Positions 1 to 8,946 are shown, counted from the stretch's first letter. The stretch is DNA of 42,958 nt from Alphaproteobacteria bacterium (GCA_030424645.1 JAUHWP010000011.1:1-42958), one strand, 5' to 3'. The notes: a model not told the origin generated them from the letters alone. Translations and numbers: made by a program.

Positions 1-1
1 C

Positions 2-508
2 GAGGGCGCCGAGCTGACATTCTATGTGACCGAAGGCGGATCGGGTATGCTGGACCCCATTCCCATGGGCACCGCCATTCAGGCCGATCTTGAAGCCGTG
101 GGGTTCGACGTGAAGATCGAGACCTACGAGTGGAACACCTTCCTGGGCGAGGTGAACCCCGGCCTGGAAGGCAAGGCCGACATGGCCGAAATGGCGTGGA
201 TGACCAACGACCCCGACACGCTTCCCTATCTGGCACTGCGCTCGGACGCCTGGCCCGACAAGGGCGGGTTCAACTCGGGCTATTATGCCAACCCGCAGGT
301 CGACGAGCTTTTGGAAACCGCCCGCACCGCCACAGATCAGGACGAGCGCGCCCGGCTGTATCGCGAGATGCAGGCCATCGTGCAGGACGACGCACCGTGG
401 GTCTTCGTCGCGAACTGGAAACAGAACGCCGTGACCAGCGCCCAGGTCGAGAATTTCGGGCTGGAACCGTCGTTCCTGCTGCACCTGCAAAACGTGGTGA
501 AAAACTGA
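2..508 (+). CDS. ABC transporter family-5 substrate-binding protein, C-terminal part
   Basis: This is the C-terminal third (about 168 residues) of a periplasmic extracellular solute-binding protein of family 5, the class that delivers peptides, nickel or similar ligands to Dpp/Opp-type ABC importers. The 5' end lies outside the window; these proteins are usually about 500 residues. The visible part has the family-typical ending: a segment with NDPDTLPYLALRSDAW, then a region where a leaving partner protein would be expected (DERARLYREMQAIVQDDAPW), then a short C-terminal beta segment. It lies immediately upstream of two permeases and two ATPases in the same direction, so it is very probably the receptor of that transporter. 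The ligand cannot be read from this fragment. Confidence 0.9.
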   Translation, partial: EGAELTFYVTEGGSGMLDPIPMGTAIQADLEAVGFDVKIETYEWNTFLGEVNPGLEGKADMAEMAWMTNDPDTLPYLALRSDAWPDKGGFNSGYYANPQVDELLETARTATDQDERARLYREMQAIVQDDAPWVFVANWKQNAVTSAQVENFGLEPSFLLHLQNVVKN

Positions 509-518
509 ACCTGAACGC

Positions 519-545
519 TCCGGGGCCGATCTGGTCGGCCCCGGA
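519..545 (+). promoter_or_regulatory. Intercistronic hairpin between binding-protein and permease genes
   Basis: Perfect 11-bp inverted repeat: TCCGGGGCCGA at 519-529, loop TCTGG, TCGGCCCCGGA at 535-545. It starts ten bases after the stop codon of the binding-protein gene and ends 21 bases before the first permease. There is no T-run after it, so it is less likely to be a full terminator than a 3'-end stabiliser or partial attenuator. Such elements are known to keep binding protein in excess over permease in ABC operons. The role here is inferred. Confidence 0.6.
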
Positions 546-566
546 CCCAGCGACACCGGGGGCAAG

Positions 567-1514
567 ATGGGCGGATATATCCTGAAACGACTGATTTCGG
601 CGATCCCGGTCCTGTTCGGGATAACGATCATCGTCTTCCTGATCATGTCGCTTATTCCGGGCGATCCGGCAACCGCGATCCTCGGCTCCTATGCCACGCC
701 GGAAAATGTCGAGAAGCTGAACCGTGACCTCGGTCTCGACAAACCCATGGTGCAACGATACTTCATCTGGCTCGGCAACATGCTGACCGGAGATTTCGGG
801 CGGTCGTTCTCGCTTAACCGCCCGGTCATCGACGAGGTGCTGGAGCGGTTCAATGCGACGCTGATTCTTGCCGGCACCAGCTTCCTGCTCTGCTCGGTCC
901 TTGGTATCCTTGCCGGTGTGGTCTCGGCCGCGCGGCAATACGGTTTTGCCGACAAGGCCATCACCTTCGTGGTGCTGATCGGCATTTCCGTCCCGTCCTT
1001 TTTCCTTGGCATGATGATGATCCTTCTGTTCGCGGTGAACCTGCGCTGGCTGCCCGTCAGCGGCATGTATGCGATTTATGGCGGGGGGGACTTGCCGGAC
1101 CTGATCCGCCACCTGATCATGCCCGCGCTGGCGCTGGCGGCCGTGGCCACCGGGGTGATCGCGCGCCTGTCGCGGTCGGCCATGCTTGAAGTTCTGCGCC
1201 AGGATTACATCCGCACCGCCCGCGCCAAGGGTGTCACCGAACGCCGCGTGATCATGGGCCACGCGCTGCGGGTGGCCATGGTTTCGATCATCCCAGTTCT
1301 TGGTATCCAGGCGGGTTTCGTCCTGTCGGGCGCGGTCTATATCGAAATCGTGTTCCAGTGGCCCGGCGTCGGCCGGATGCTGGTCGATGCCATCCTGACA
1401 CGCGACCTGCTTCTGGTGCAGGGCGGCGTGGTCTTCGTCGCCGCCTGCTATGTGCTCTTCAACATCGCGGTGGACGTGGCGCAGGGCTTGCTTGATCCGA
1501 GGATCAAGACATGA
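567..1514 (+). CDS. ABC transporter permease, DppB/OppB type
   Basis: Inner-membrane permease subunit (315 residues) of a peptide/nickel-type ABC importer. The N-terminus is typical of the DppB class (YILKRLISAIPVLFGITIIV), followed by the conserved IPGDPA motif near residue 30. Several hydrophobic segments follow, and an EAA-loop region at about residues 205-230 (RQDYIRTARAKG) contacts the ATPases. The protein ends with the family-typical DPRIK. The ATG at 567 follows a G-rich stretch. The 3' end overlaps the next gene by 4 bp (ATGA), so the two are probably translationally coupled. It pairs with the DppC-type half of the next gene. Confidence 0.93.
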   Translation: MGGYILKRLISAIPVLFGITIIVFLIMSLIPGDPATAILGSYATPENVEKLNRDLGLDKPMVQRYFIWLGNMLTGDFGRSFSLNRPVIDEVLERFNATLILAGTSFLLCSVLGILAGVVSAARQYGFADKAITFVVLIGISVPSFFLGMMMILLFAVNLRWLPVSGMYAIYGGGDLPDLIRHLIMPALALAAVATGVIARLSRSAMLEVLRQDYIRTARAKGVTERRVIMGHALRVAMVSIIPVLGIQAGFVLSGAVYIEIVFQWPGVGRMLVDAILTRDLLLVQGGVVFVAACYVLFNIAVDVAQGLLDPRIKT

Positions 1515-3376
1515 GCGTGTTTCTGAAGCTTTTGTTCCGCAACCGGCTGGCGGCCATGGGCGCGGTGGTGTTGGCAGCCATACTTGTGCTGGTCCTGATC
1601 ACTCCGATCCTGCCCCTGCAGGACCCGGATGTCACCGCCACCGCCGACCGGTTCAAACGCCCCTTCACCGATGGCTATGTGCTGGGAACCGATCACCTTG
1701 GCCGCGACCTGTTAAGCCGGCTTCTGCATGGCACACGGCTGTCGCTTGCCGTCGGCATCGCCGCGGCGCTGATCGCGGCCACCATCGGGTCGGCCATCGG
1801 GATTGTCGCCGGTTACTTCGGGGGGCGCACCGACAATATCATCATGCGCATCGTCGATATGCTGATGGCCTTTCCTTATATCCTGCTTGCGCTGGCCATC
1901 GTCGCCGCACTGGGGCCGGGGCTGATGAACGCCCTGATCGCCGTCGCGGCGGTCAACGTCCCCTTCTTCGCCCGGAACATCCGCGGCATCACCGTCGGGC
2001 TTGCCGGGCGCGAGTTCATCGACGCCGCCCGACTGGCGGGCATGGGCCATAGCCGCATCATCCTGACCGAGCTTCTGCCCAACGTCCTGCCGGTGATCGT
2101 GATCGCCATGTCGACCACCGTGGGCTGGATGATCCTTGAAACGGCGGGCCTGTCCTTCCTTGGGCTCGGCTCGCAACCGCCGCAGGCCGATCTGGGCTCG
2201 ATGCTGGGCGAGGCACGGTCGGCCATGATCTCACACCCCCATACATCGGTCGTGCCGGGGATCATGATTTTCCTGATCGTCATGTCGATCAACCTGCTGG
2301 GCGACGGGGTCCGCGATGCGCTGGACCCGCGCCTGCGGTCGGGTGCCCTGTCACGCCCCCGCGCGACCACGCTGGTCGCCCGCGACGGCGACATTCCCGC
2401 CGCCACCGACGACCTTTTGGCCATTCAGAACCTGCACACACAGTTCCATGTCGGGCCGCGCACCTATCGGGCCGTGGGGGGCGTATCGCTGGCGGTGAAA
2501 CCCGGCGAGTGTCTGGGCCTGATCGGGGAATCCGGCTCGGGCAAATCGGTGACGGCGCTCAGCGTCATGGGACTGGTTGCATCACCGCCCGGTGTGATCA
2601 CCGGTGGCGCGGTCCGCTTTCAGGGCGAAGACCTGATCGGTGCGGAATACGAGACATTGCGCCAGAAACGCGGCGACCGGGTCGCCTATATCTTCCAGGA
2701 CCCGCTGTCCACCCTGCACCCCCTTTACCGTATCGGACAGCAACTGGCCGAAGCGATCCAGTCGCATCACAGCGTGTCGAACGCCGAAGCACGCACGCGC
2801 GCCATCCAGTTGCTCGGGGACGTGCGCATTCCGAATGCCGAGGCCCGTGTCGACGATTACCCCCACGAGATGTCCGGCGGTATGCGCCAGCGGGTCGGCA
2901 TCGCCATGGCCCTGGCCAATGAACCCGATGTCATCATCGCGGATGAACCGACCACGGCGCTGGACGTGACCGTGCAGGCGCAGATCCTCGCCCTTCTGGA
3001 CGACCTTCGGCGGGCACGGGGACTGGCGATCATCTTCATCACCCACGATTTCGGCGTGGTGGCGCAACTGTGCGACCGCGTGGCGGTGATGTATGCCGGG
3101 CGGATCGTCGAAGAAGGTCCGACCGCGGCGGTGCTGGACGCGCCCGCCCATCCCTATACCAAACGCCTGATCGCCTGCGTGCCCGAGCTGGGTGGCGGGC
3201 GGCGTGAACTGGCCGCCATTCCCGGCCTGCCGCCGGTGGTGGACGACCTGCCCCCCGGCTGTGCCTTTGCGCCGCGCTGCGACAAGGCCGAAGCCGCGTG
3301 CCGCGCGCAGGATATCCCCCTGAAAGGCGAAGCACCGCGCGCCGTGCGCTGTCTCTTTCCCGAGGAGGTCGTCTGA
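1511..3376 (+). CDS. Fused ABC permease (DppC type) and ATPase (DppD type)
   Basis: A single 621-residue reading frame joins two subunits that are usually separate. Residues 1 to about 280 are a DppC-class permease with TM segments, [12 protein letters not shown] near residue 60 and an EAA region around [19 protein letters not shown]. After a short linker (about residues 280-300), the rest is an ATP-binding subunit. It has Walker [10 protein letters not shown] near residue 338, signature [15 protein letters not shown] near 453, Walker B VIIADEP near 475, and a C-terminal oligopeptide-transporter tail with GCAFAPRC. Both halves look complete and no frameshift is needed. Such permease/ATPase fusions are known in this transporter family. 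The gene overlaps both neighbours (4 bp upstream, 1 bp downstream). Confidence 0.93.
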   Translation: MSVFLKLLFRNRLAAMGAVVLAAILVLVLITPILPLQDPDVTATADRFKRPFTDGYVLGTDHLGRDLLSRLLHGTRLSLAVGIAAALIAATIGSAIGIVAGYFGGRTDNIIMRIVDMLMAFPYILLALAIVAALGPGLMNALIAVAAVNVPFFARNIRGITVGLAGREFIDAARLAGMGHSRIILTELLPNVLPVIVIAMSTTVGWMILETAGLSFLGLGSQPPQADLGSMLGEARSAMISHPHTSVVPGIMIFLIVMSINLLGDGVRDALDPRLRSGALSRPRATTLVARDGDIPAATDDLLAIQNLHTQFHVGPRTYRAVGGVSLAVKPGECLGLIGESGSGKSVTALSVMGLVASPPGVITGGAVRFQGEDLIGAEYETLRQKRGDRVAYIFQDPLSTLHPLYRIGQQLAEAIQSHHSVSNAEARTRAIQLLGDVRIPNAEARVDDYPHEMSGGMRQRVGIAMALANEPDVIIADEPTTALDVTVQAQILALLDDLRRARGLAIIFITHDFGVVAQLCDRVAVMYAGRIVEEGPTAAVLDAPAHPYTKRLIACVPELGGGRRELAAIPGLPPVVDDLPPGCAFAPRCDKAEAACRAQDIPLKGEAPRAVRCLFPEEVV

Positions 3377-4332
3377 TGACCGCGCTCAAAGCCGTCGAGC
3401 TTTTCAAGACCTTCGCGCTGAAAAAGCCGCTTTTCGGCGCGGCCCCTGCGGGCGTGCGCGCCGTGCGCCCCATGTCTTTCGATGTCGAAACCGGCGAAAC
3501 CCTTGGCATCGTGGGGGAATCCGGCTGCGGCAAATCCACGCTGGCGCGGATGCTTGTGGGGCTTCTGGAACCGTCAGGCGGCACCATCGAAATCGAGGGC
3601 AAAGCGCTCGACACCGCCGATCCGGCGGAGTTCGGCAAGCTGATCCAGTATGTCTTTCAGGACCCGCAAAGCAGCCTGAACCCGCGCAAGACCATTCGTC
3701 AGGTCATGGAAGCCCCGCTGAAACGACTTTACGGGATGGCCAAACCCGAGCGCGACGCGCGCATTGCCGAGATTTTCGCCAGCGTCAACCTGCGCGAGGA
3801 ATTCCTTGAACGCTATCCGCACGAGTTTTCGGGCGGACAGGCACAGCGGATCGGCATCGCACGGGCGCTGGCGGCAAACCCCCGGATCATCATTCTGGAC
3901 GAACCGGTCTCGGCGCTGGATGTGTCGGTGCAGGCGCAGGTGCTGAACCTTCTGGCCGACCTCAAGGGTGAATTCGGCCTGACCTATCTGTTCATCACCC
4001 ACGATCTGGCGGTGGTGGAAGCCGTCAGCGACCGGATCATCGTGCTGTATTTCGGGGCCGTGGTCGAACTTGGAAAGGCCGACACGATCTTTGCAAACCC
4101 GCGTCATCCCTATACAAAGCTGCTTGCCGACAGCGCCCCGGTGGTCGGTCGTCCGCTTACCGCGCCCGAGCAGAAAGGAAGCGAGCTTCCCGACCCGCTC
4201 AACCCACCGCCGGGATGTGCGTTTGCTGGTCGTTGCCCGCGCGCGACCGATTTGTGCCGAACCGAGGATCCCGGCCTGAGACCGATGGGAGAAGACCAAC
4301 TTGCCGCCTGCCACCACCCGCTCGAAGGCTGA
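3376..4332 (+). CDS. ABC transporter ATP-binding protein, DppF/OppF type
   Basis: Second ATPase of the importer (318 residues). Walker A is GESGCGKST near residue 47, the Q-loop is YVFQDPQSSLNPR, the signature is FSGGQAQRIGIARAL near residue 150, and Walker B is IIILDEP, followed by the H-loop THD. The C-terminal GCAFAGRCPRATDLC is the cysteine-containing tail of the oligopeptide/dipeptide transporter class. I chose the ATG at 3376 because it overlaps the previous stop codon (TGATG) and has a strong GAGGAGG ribosome-binding site at 3362-3368. A longer in-frame reading from 3298 only runs into the upstream gene. It should form a heterodimer with the ATPase half of the fusion protein. Confidence 0.93.
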   Translation: MTALKAVELFKTFALKKPLFGAAPAGVRAVRPMSFDVETGETLGIVGESGCGKSTLARMLVGLLEPSGGTIEIEGKALDTADPAEFGKLIQYVFQDPQSSLNPRKTIRQVMEAPLKRLYGMAKPERDARIAEIFASVNLREEFLERYPHEFSGGQAQRIGIARALAANPRIIILDEPVSALDVSVQAQVLNLLADLKGEFGLTYLFITHDLAVVEAVSDRIIVLYFGAVVELGKADTIFANPRHPYTKLLADSAPVVGRPLTAPEQKGSELPDPLNPPPGCAFAGRCPRATDLCRTEDPGLRPMGEDQLAACHHPLEG

Positions 4333-5065
4333 ACCGAAGCTCAGCCGCCCGGTTCAGGTCGCCGAAGCGATCAAGGATTGGGTGGTCGAGCATGGATTGC
4401 AGGCCGGGGATCGCCTGCCCGGCGAGGCTGAACTGATCAAGCAATTCGGCATGTCGAAGGGCACGATCCGCGAAGCCATGCGCATTGTCGAAGCGCAGGG
4501 CTTGATCAAGACCCGCACCGGACCGGGCGGCGGCAGTTTCGTTCACGAGGTCAGCCGCCAGCGGGCCAAGGCCCTTTTGGGAAATTATTTCTATTTCAAG
4601 GACCTGACCATCGGCGACATCTATCAACTGCGCCTGACCCTGGAGCCTGAATTGGCCGCCACACTGGCCGGCAATCTGTCCGAAGACGTGCTGGCCCTGC
4701 TGGAAGAGAATATTGCCGCTTATCTGGACCCCGCGACCACGCTTTCCGAAGAACGCGAGCAGCATGTGGCGTCGCTTCGTTTTCACGCCATCCTTGCAGA
4801 ACAGGCGAAGAATCCGCTTCTTGGGTTCATCATCGACTTCATGGTCAGCCTGCTCAGCGATCTGACCGTCTATCGCCGCCTGTATTCCCCACCAAATGTC
4901 GAGCTTTGGAAGCAGGGCCGCGATCACCAGCAACAACTTGTGGTGGCGCTGCGCAACGGGGATGCCGAACAGGCCCGCACGATCATGTCCGATCACATGG
5001 AAACCGCGTGGACCCTGATGCGCCAGCAAGAGGTTGAAATGCAAAGCCGGTTCATCTCGGAATAG
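4301..5065 (+). CDS. GntR/FadR-family transcriptional regulator
   Basis: DNA-binding regulator of 254 residues. The N-terminal winged helix-turn-helix is at about residues 18-80 (VVEHGLQAGDRLPGEAEL, then SKGTIREAMRIVEAQGLI). The all-helical C-terminal domain resembles FCD/FadR ligand-binding domains. The start is a TTG at 4301 with GGGAGA about 8 bases upstream; no better in-frame ATG was found. Its 5' end overlaps the ATPase gene by 32 bp, so it is the last gene of the transporter operon and probably controls it in response to the imported compound or a metabolite. FCD regulators usually act as repressors, but the ligand is unknown. Confidence 0.88.
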   Translation: MPPATTRSKAEPKLSRPVQVAEAIKDWVVEHGLQAGDRLPGEAELIKQFGMSKGTIREAMRIVEAQGLIKTRTGPGGGSFVHEVSRQRAKALLGNYFYFKDLTIGDIYQLRLTLEPELAATLAGNLSEDVLALLEENIAAYLDPATTLSEEREQHVASLRFHAILAEQAKNPLLGFIIDFMVSLLSDLTVYRRLYSPPNVELWKQGRDHQQQLVVALRNGDAEQARTIMSDHMETAWTLMRQQEVEMQSRFISE

Positions 5066-5092
5066 CAGCCAGGTGCCACCAAAGCGCGACGG

Positions 5093-5731
5093 TCAACCCA
5101 TCCGCGCCCGGATCAGCCCCCGCAGCGCGTTGCCGACATAAAGCGCCTTTGCGTGATGCAGGCGGTCGATCGGGATGATCTGTTCACGGGCGCGTCCCGT
5201 CGCCAACATCTCTTCTCGCAAGATACCGGGCAGCAGACCGCAGGACGCGGGTGGTGTGACCAGCCCCTGCCCGAAATCGGCAAAGACATTGGTGATCGTG
5301 CCCTCGCACACCTCACCGCGTTCGTTCCCGAAAACGACTTCGTCGACCCCATCAGCAAGCGCTGCGCGGGTCTTGTCGTAAACCGCCCGGCGGGTGGATT
5401 TCACCGACAGCCACGGGTCGGACGACGACAACCTGCCCGAAGCCACCCGCAGGGTCCAGACCGTGTCAGATGGCAACGGCTGATAGGGCGCCGAGGTCAG
5501 GTCGAGCGTCCCGTCACCGCCCAGCGTCAACCGCAGCCGCCGTGGCGCTTCGGCCCGGAACGCGTCGAGCAACGGCATCGGATCGGGCAGCACGAACCCA
5601 AGCCGCACCGCCGACCGCGCCAGCCGTGCCATATGCCGATCCTGCCTCTGAACCCCATCCTCAGGCGTCCAGAGCATGGTTTCGATCACGTGCGTGCCGT
5701 CATCAATTGCGTCGCGAAACGCGCTTTCCAT
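5093..5731 (-). CDS. pabC: Aminodeoxychorismate lyase-like protein (PLP class IV)
   Basis: Probable 4-amino-4-deoxychorismate lyase (212 residues), which releases pyruvate to give p-aminobenzoate for folate. It belongs to the class IV aminotransferase fold: the substrate region VIETMLW is near residue 17, SVKSTRRAVYDKTR near residue 105 contains the likely PLP lysine, and EVCEGTITNVFAD is the conserved segment that positions the cofactor. The start overlaps the end of pabB by 46 bp, so the two are co-transcribed and probably translationally coupled. It is shorter than the E. coli enzyme (269) but similar to the short alphaproteobacterial form. A branched-chain aminotransferase-like activity is the main alternative; the pabB linkage argues against it. 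Confidence 0.85.
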   Translation of the reverse strand: MESAFRDAIDDGTHVIETMLWTPEDGVQRQDRHMARLARSAVRLGFVLPDPMPLLDAFRAEAPRRLRLTLGGDGTLDLTSAPYQPLPSDTVWTLRVASGRLSSSDPWLSVKSTRRAVYDKTRAALADGVDEVVFGNERGEVCEGTITNVFADFGQGLVTPPASCGLLPGILREEMLATGRAREQIIPIDRLHHAKALYVGNALRGLIRARMG

Positions 5732-6810
5732 AAGGCTTCCTCGTATTCCGACATCGGGGTGCTGTCATAGACGACCCCGCCCCCCACATTCAGCGTGACC
5801 GCGCCATCGTCCACCATCAGCGTGCGAATGGCCACGTTGAATTCCGACCGCCCGTCCGGCGCCGCCCAGCCGATCGTGCCGCAATAAATGTCGCGCGGGC
5901 TGTCTTCCAGCTCGGCAATGATCTCCATCGCGCGCAGTTTCGGTGCGCCGGTGATCGACCCGCAGGGAAAAAGCGCCTGGAAGATGTCGCCCAACCCCGT
6001 GCCCGCCTGCATCTGCCCACGCACCAGCGACACCATCTGATGCACGGTCTCATAGCTTTCGACCGTGAACAGCTCTGGCACGCAAACGCTGCCTGCCGTG
6101 CAAATGCGCGAGATGTCGTTGCGCAGAAGATCGACGATCATCAGGTTCTCGGCCTGGTTCTTTTCGTCGTTGCGCAGGAAATCGACGCGGTGGGCATCTT
6201 CGACCGGGTCCGCGCTGCGCGGCTGCGTGCCTTTCATCGGGCGGGTTTCGATCTGGCCGGTCGCGGTGGTGCGGAAGAACAGCTCGGGCGAGCGGGACAG
6301 GATTGCCGGCAATCCGTCTGCTTCGACCAGGGCCCCAAAGCGGACCGGTTGGATATCCGCCAACGCGGCATAAAGCGCCCGATGCGCGCCCGAAACCGTT
6401 CCGCGAATTGGAAATGTCAGGTTCACCTGATAGGTGTCGCCCGCGCAGATATAGTCGTGAACACGCTGGAACGCACTGTGATAGCACGCTTCTGTCCAAT
6501 CCGGCGACAGGTCGGCCAACTGCACCCCGCCCCGCACAACAGCGTCGGGCTGGCGCGGGACGTCGTAAACTCCGAACTGCACAAGCGGCAGGCGACGGTT
6601 GGGCGGCAAGAGCGGCGTCAGCCGCGGCTCCAGCGCATAGCCAAGCTCGTAACTTGCAAACCCGGCCACCCACGCACCCTGGGCGCGGGCGTGCTCAAGG
6701 TCGGCCAGCGCGGGGGCAACATCGCATGCCTCGTGCGCCACGATCAGCCGCCGGGGCGTATCGAACTGGCAAGGCCCCGCGTCCGGGCCGTGATCGAAGC
6801 GCAATCTCAC
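5686..6810 (-). CDS. pabB: Aminodeoxychorismate synthase component I
   Basis: Chorismate-binding enzyme (374 residues with the GTG start) that aminates chorismate in p-aminobenzoate synthesis. The C-terminal catalytic domain carries the family motifs: SPELFFR, ETRPMKGTQPRS, the metal-binding helix region DLLRNDISRICTAGSV, the glycine-rich GSITGAPKLRAMEII, and the end motif NVGGGVVYDS. I prefer the GTG at 6808-6810 (VRLRFDHGP) because AGGGAG lies about 8 bases upstream and the 24 residues encoded further upstream are low-complexity. No glutamine amidotransferase (pabA) is adjacent, so the protein must use TrpG/PabA made elsewhere, or ammonia. Confidence 0.9.
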   Translation of the reverse strand: MRLRFDHGPDAGPCQFDTPRRLIVAHEACDVAPALADLEHARAQGAWVAGFASYELGYALEPRLTPLLPPNRRLPLVQFGVYDVPRQPDAVVRGGVQLADLSPDWTEACYHSAFQRVHDYICAGDTYQVNLTFPIRGTVSGAHRALYAALADIQPVRFGALVEADGLPAILSRSPELFFRTTATGQIETRPMKGTQPRSADPVEDAHRVDFLRNDEKNQAENLMIVDLLRNDISRICTAGSVCVPELFTVESYETVHQMVSLVRGQMQAGTGLGDIFQALFPCGSITGAPKLRAMEIIAELEDSPRDIYCGTIGWAAPDGRSEFNVAIRTLMVDDGAVTLNVGGGVVYDSTPMSEYEEALWKARFATQLMTART

Positions 6811-7446
6811 GCGCGGGTCTCCCTTCTGATCAGCCCCAGTTCTATCCTTCGGATTGCCCCCGGACGCAACTGTTTGCGCCAAGACATCGCGCGATTGCGG
6901 CGCACGGACATGGCGTCAACCGACCCAACGATGCCGCCGAAAGCCGTTGATCGCTGAAAACTTGTATCTCAAAGCTGTTCTTAATCTGTGCCACAGGTAG
7001 CGGCACACCAAAAAAACATCGTAAATCACTCGTTCTATTTTGACGTTATGACGCCCGAGAGCAAATTCGAGCCACCGATACAGTCTGATCGTCGCCGATC
7101 AAGCTTGAACGCGTCGCTGTAGCTGCTTGTTCCCTTCTCGACCTCCTTGACCCAAAGTCAGGGGGCAAACCGTCCACAAATCCAGGGGCATCTCGGTCGG
7201 CAGCAACATCTGCGACGTTCTTCTGGTCCTTGGCATTGCTGCATTTGTGATCGCTTTGGCGGCCTATCCTGGCTTTACGCGATGGTCCGAGAAACGGTCA
7301 TTCATGACAGATCTCTCTTGGCTGCTGTCGATCCGTGCCGCTATGGCCAAGCACACCAGCCTGCCCATTATGGCAGGGCACTGCAAGCCACCGCGGGCTG
7401 TAGGCAATCAGGCAACCTGTTGGCTGTCTTGCCGATTGGGAACAGC
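6811..7446. other. Gene-poor gap with a possible antiporter pseudogene fragment
   Basis: This stretch of about 640 bp has no convincing intact gene. Its first 250 bases are noticeably more AT-rich than the flanks, with an A7 run near 7010, and must contain the promoter of pabB. From about 7140 to 7330, one forward frame (frame of position 7184) encodes a peptide like a helix of Na+/Ca2+ exchangers (see the separate entry). The remainder, 7330-7446, shows no recognisable feature and runs into the 3' end of the dehydrogenase gene on the minus strand. Confidence 0.5.
7184..7330 (+). pseudogene. Possible remnant of a calcium/sodium antiporter gene
   Basis: Read in the frame of 7184, the sequence gives ISVGSNICDVLLVLGIAAFV. 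It resembles the GNxxGSNIFNILLVLGxxAL segment in the C-terminal half of YrbG/CaxA-type Na+/Ca2+ exchangers. A hydrophobic continuation includes MTDLSWLLSI, roughly where those proteins have an RDLPVML-like segment. No start codon, no upstream alpha-repeat and no intact downstream part are present, so any gene here is decayed. The assignment rests on one short match. Confidence 0.3.
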
Positions 7447-8172
7447 TTACCTGCCGCGATACACCAACCAGTCGGGCAAAATCGCAAGTGCACGGATCGC
7501 CCAGGAAAACGGTGCCGGGAAATCGGTGCGAAACCGGCGCCTTGTCAGTGCCTTCATCACGCGTGCCGCTGCGTCCTCGGGCGCCATCAACATGGGCATA
7601 CGAAACCTGTTCTTCCGGGTCAGGCGGGTCTTGATGAAACCGGGATTGACCACGCGCACCACAACGCCGGTGCCTTTGAGGTCGAAGCGCATCGTTTCCG
7701 CCAGGCTGATCAATGCCGCCTTGCTGGCCCCATAACCGATGGCGGCGGGTAGCCCACGATACCCGGCCAGCGACCCGACCAGAGTTATATCGCCCTGCCC
7801 CCGCGCGACGAAACGCGGCACAAGCTCGCCCAACAGGCGCAAGGCGCCCATGAAATTGACGTCGCACAGCGTCAGGGCCGTGTCGCCATCCCATTCGCTG
7901 GCGCGCATCGGCTCATATGCCCCGGCACAATAGATCAAACCGTCCACGTCGCCGATCAGGGCCACGGCCCGCCGGACTGCGTCGGTATCGGTCACATCAA
8001 GCGGCAGAACACGCGCCTGTGACAAGTCGGATTTCAGGCTTTCAAGCCTGTCGGCATTGCGCGCCGACAGGATCAACCGCGCGCCCTCGGCATCCAGGCG
8101 CTGAGCGAGCGTGCGCCCCAACCCTTCGCTTGCCCCGACAAGCCAGTATGTCTTGCCCGCAACGTCGATCAT
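7447..8172 (-). CDS. Short-chain dehydrogenase/reductase (SDR) family oxidoreductase
   Basis: NAD(P)-dependent classical SDR of 241 residues. The cofactor glycine motif GASEGLGRTLA is near residues 13-23, DVTD follows the Rossmann beta-strand, and YCAGAYEP stands in place of the usual NNAG. The catalytic Ser-Tyr-Lys set is in SLAGYRGLPAAIGYGASKAA, and the PGFIKTRLT loop follows the active site. The ATG at 8170-8172 overlaps the stop of the upstream DUF1365 gene (ATGA), so I rejected the longer reading frame that starts at 8331. It is the second gene of the minus arm of the lipid/stress module. SDR genes recur in this neighbourhood in Rhodobacteraceae; the substrate is unknown and could be an oxidised lipid or aldehyde. 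Confidence 0.9.
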   Translation of the reverse strand: MIDVAGKTYWLVGASEGLGRTLAQRLDAEGARLILSARNADRLESLKSDLSQARVLPLDVTDTDAVRRAVALIGDVDGLIYCAGAYEPMRASEWDGDTALTLCDVNFMGALRLLGELVPRFVARGQGDITLVGSLAGYRGLPAAIGYGASKAALISLAETMRFDLKGTGVVVRVVNPGFIKTRLTRKNRFRMPMLMAPEDAAARVMKALTRRRFRTDFPAPFSWAIRALAILPDWLVYRGR

Positions 8173-8939
8173 TCTACCGCCCCACCCGGATTTCGGCTGT
8201 CGGTCATCAGCGGCGATGGCGCGGGCTGCTTTTTCAGAAACGGCGCCCGCTTCAGGCTCAGGATCGCGGCTTGCCAGTGGATCAGCACCAGCACCCTCAG
8301 CGCGCCAAAAGGGCGCCGGATGGCCGCCCATGCCAACGAGGCACTGGTGGCAGGTCGGCGTTGCCCCGATAAGGTTGCCAGGACGCCCTGATCGCCATTC
8401 TCGAAGGAAATACGAATATCGACGCGAGTCTCGCTCAGGCAGAAATTGAACCGGTAATGTCCGGCAATCTTCTGAAACGGGGACACATGCATCAGCTTGT
8501 CGGCGATCAAGGTATCGCCACGTTCAATCGGGCGAAAATCGCCATGAGCACAGAAATAGCAGTGACGTTGGCCGAAGGTGTTGTTGACCTCGGCCACAAA
8601 GGCCCGCGGGGCGCCATCAACCAATGCGATCCAAAAGCTGACCGGGTTGAAGTGGAACCAAAGGAAGCTGGGCTGCGTCAGCAATAGAAGCTGCGCACCT
8701 TCGGTTCGAAAACCTCGGTTGTCCAGAACTTCCTTGAACCACGCCACGCCGTTTCCTTCGCCACGTATTCCGCCATGGTGGCGATCCCAGATGGACCAGA
8801 GATTGAACCGGTTGCGTGACAACAGCCCGGCATTGGTTTTCCCCAGATCGGTCAACACGAAATCGACACCATAGTTAAAGGTGTTTTTCAGATTGCCGCG
8901 CCGGGCATGAACGGTTTGGGCCTGAATATGTTCCAACAT
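8169..8939 (-). CDS. DUF1365 family protein (COG3496)
   Basis: A 256-residue protein of the DUF1365 family, whose biochemical function is not established. It typically lies next to a COG2907 flavoprotein and a Cfa-type methyltransferase, as here. Near the N-terminus is VHARRGNLKNTFNYGVDFVL, the family-typical start; FLWFHFNPVSFWIAL is in the middle. I see no signal peptide or clear membrane helix. Two adjacent ATGs occur (8942 and 8939). AGGA lies 6 bases before the second but only 3 before the first, so I chose 8939. The predicted promoter -10 lies just 8 bases upstream, which would give a nearly leaderless mRNA. The 3' end overlaps the SDR gene by 4 bp. Confidence 0.88.
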   Translation of the reverse strand: MLEHIQAQTVHARRGNLKNTFNYGVDFVLTDLGKTNAGLLSRNRFNLWSIWDRHHGGIRGEGNGVAWFKEVLDNRGFRTEGAQLLLLTQPSFLWFHFNPVSFWIALVDGAPRAFVAEVNNTFGQRHCYFCAHGDFRPIERGDTLIADKLMHVSPFQKIAGHYRFNFCLSETRVDIRISFENGDQGVLATLSGQRRPATSASLAWAAIRRPFGALRVLVLIHWQAAILSLKRAPFLKKQPAPSPLMTDSRNPGGAVE

Positions 8940-8946
8940 CATGGGT

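Noticed and set aside
270-1262. 330-codon open frame on the minus strand opposite the permease gene
   Set aside because: It is an antisense shadow of a high-GC permease gene. The composition is rich in Arg/His/Gln/Asp with no hydrophobic or motif content, and the plus-strand frame has clear family motifs.
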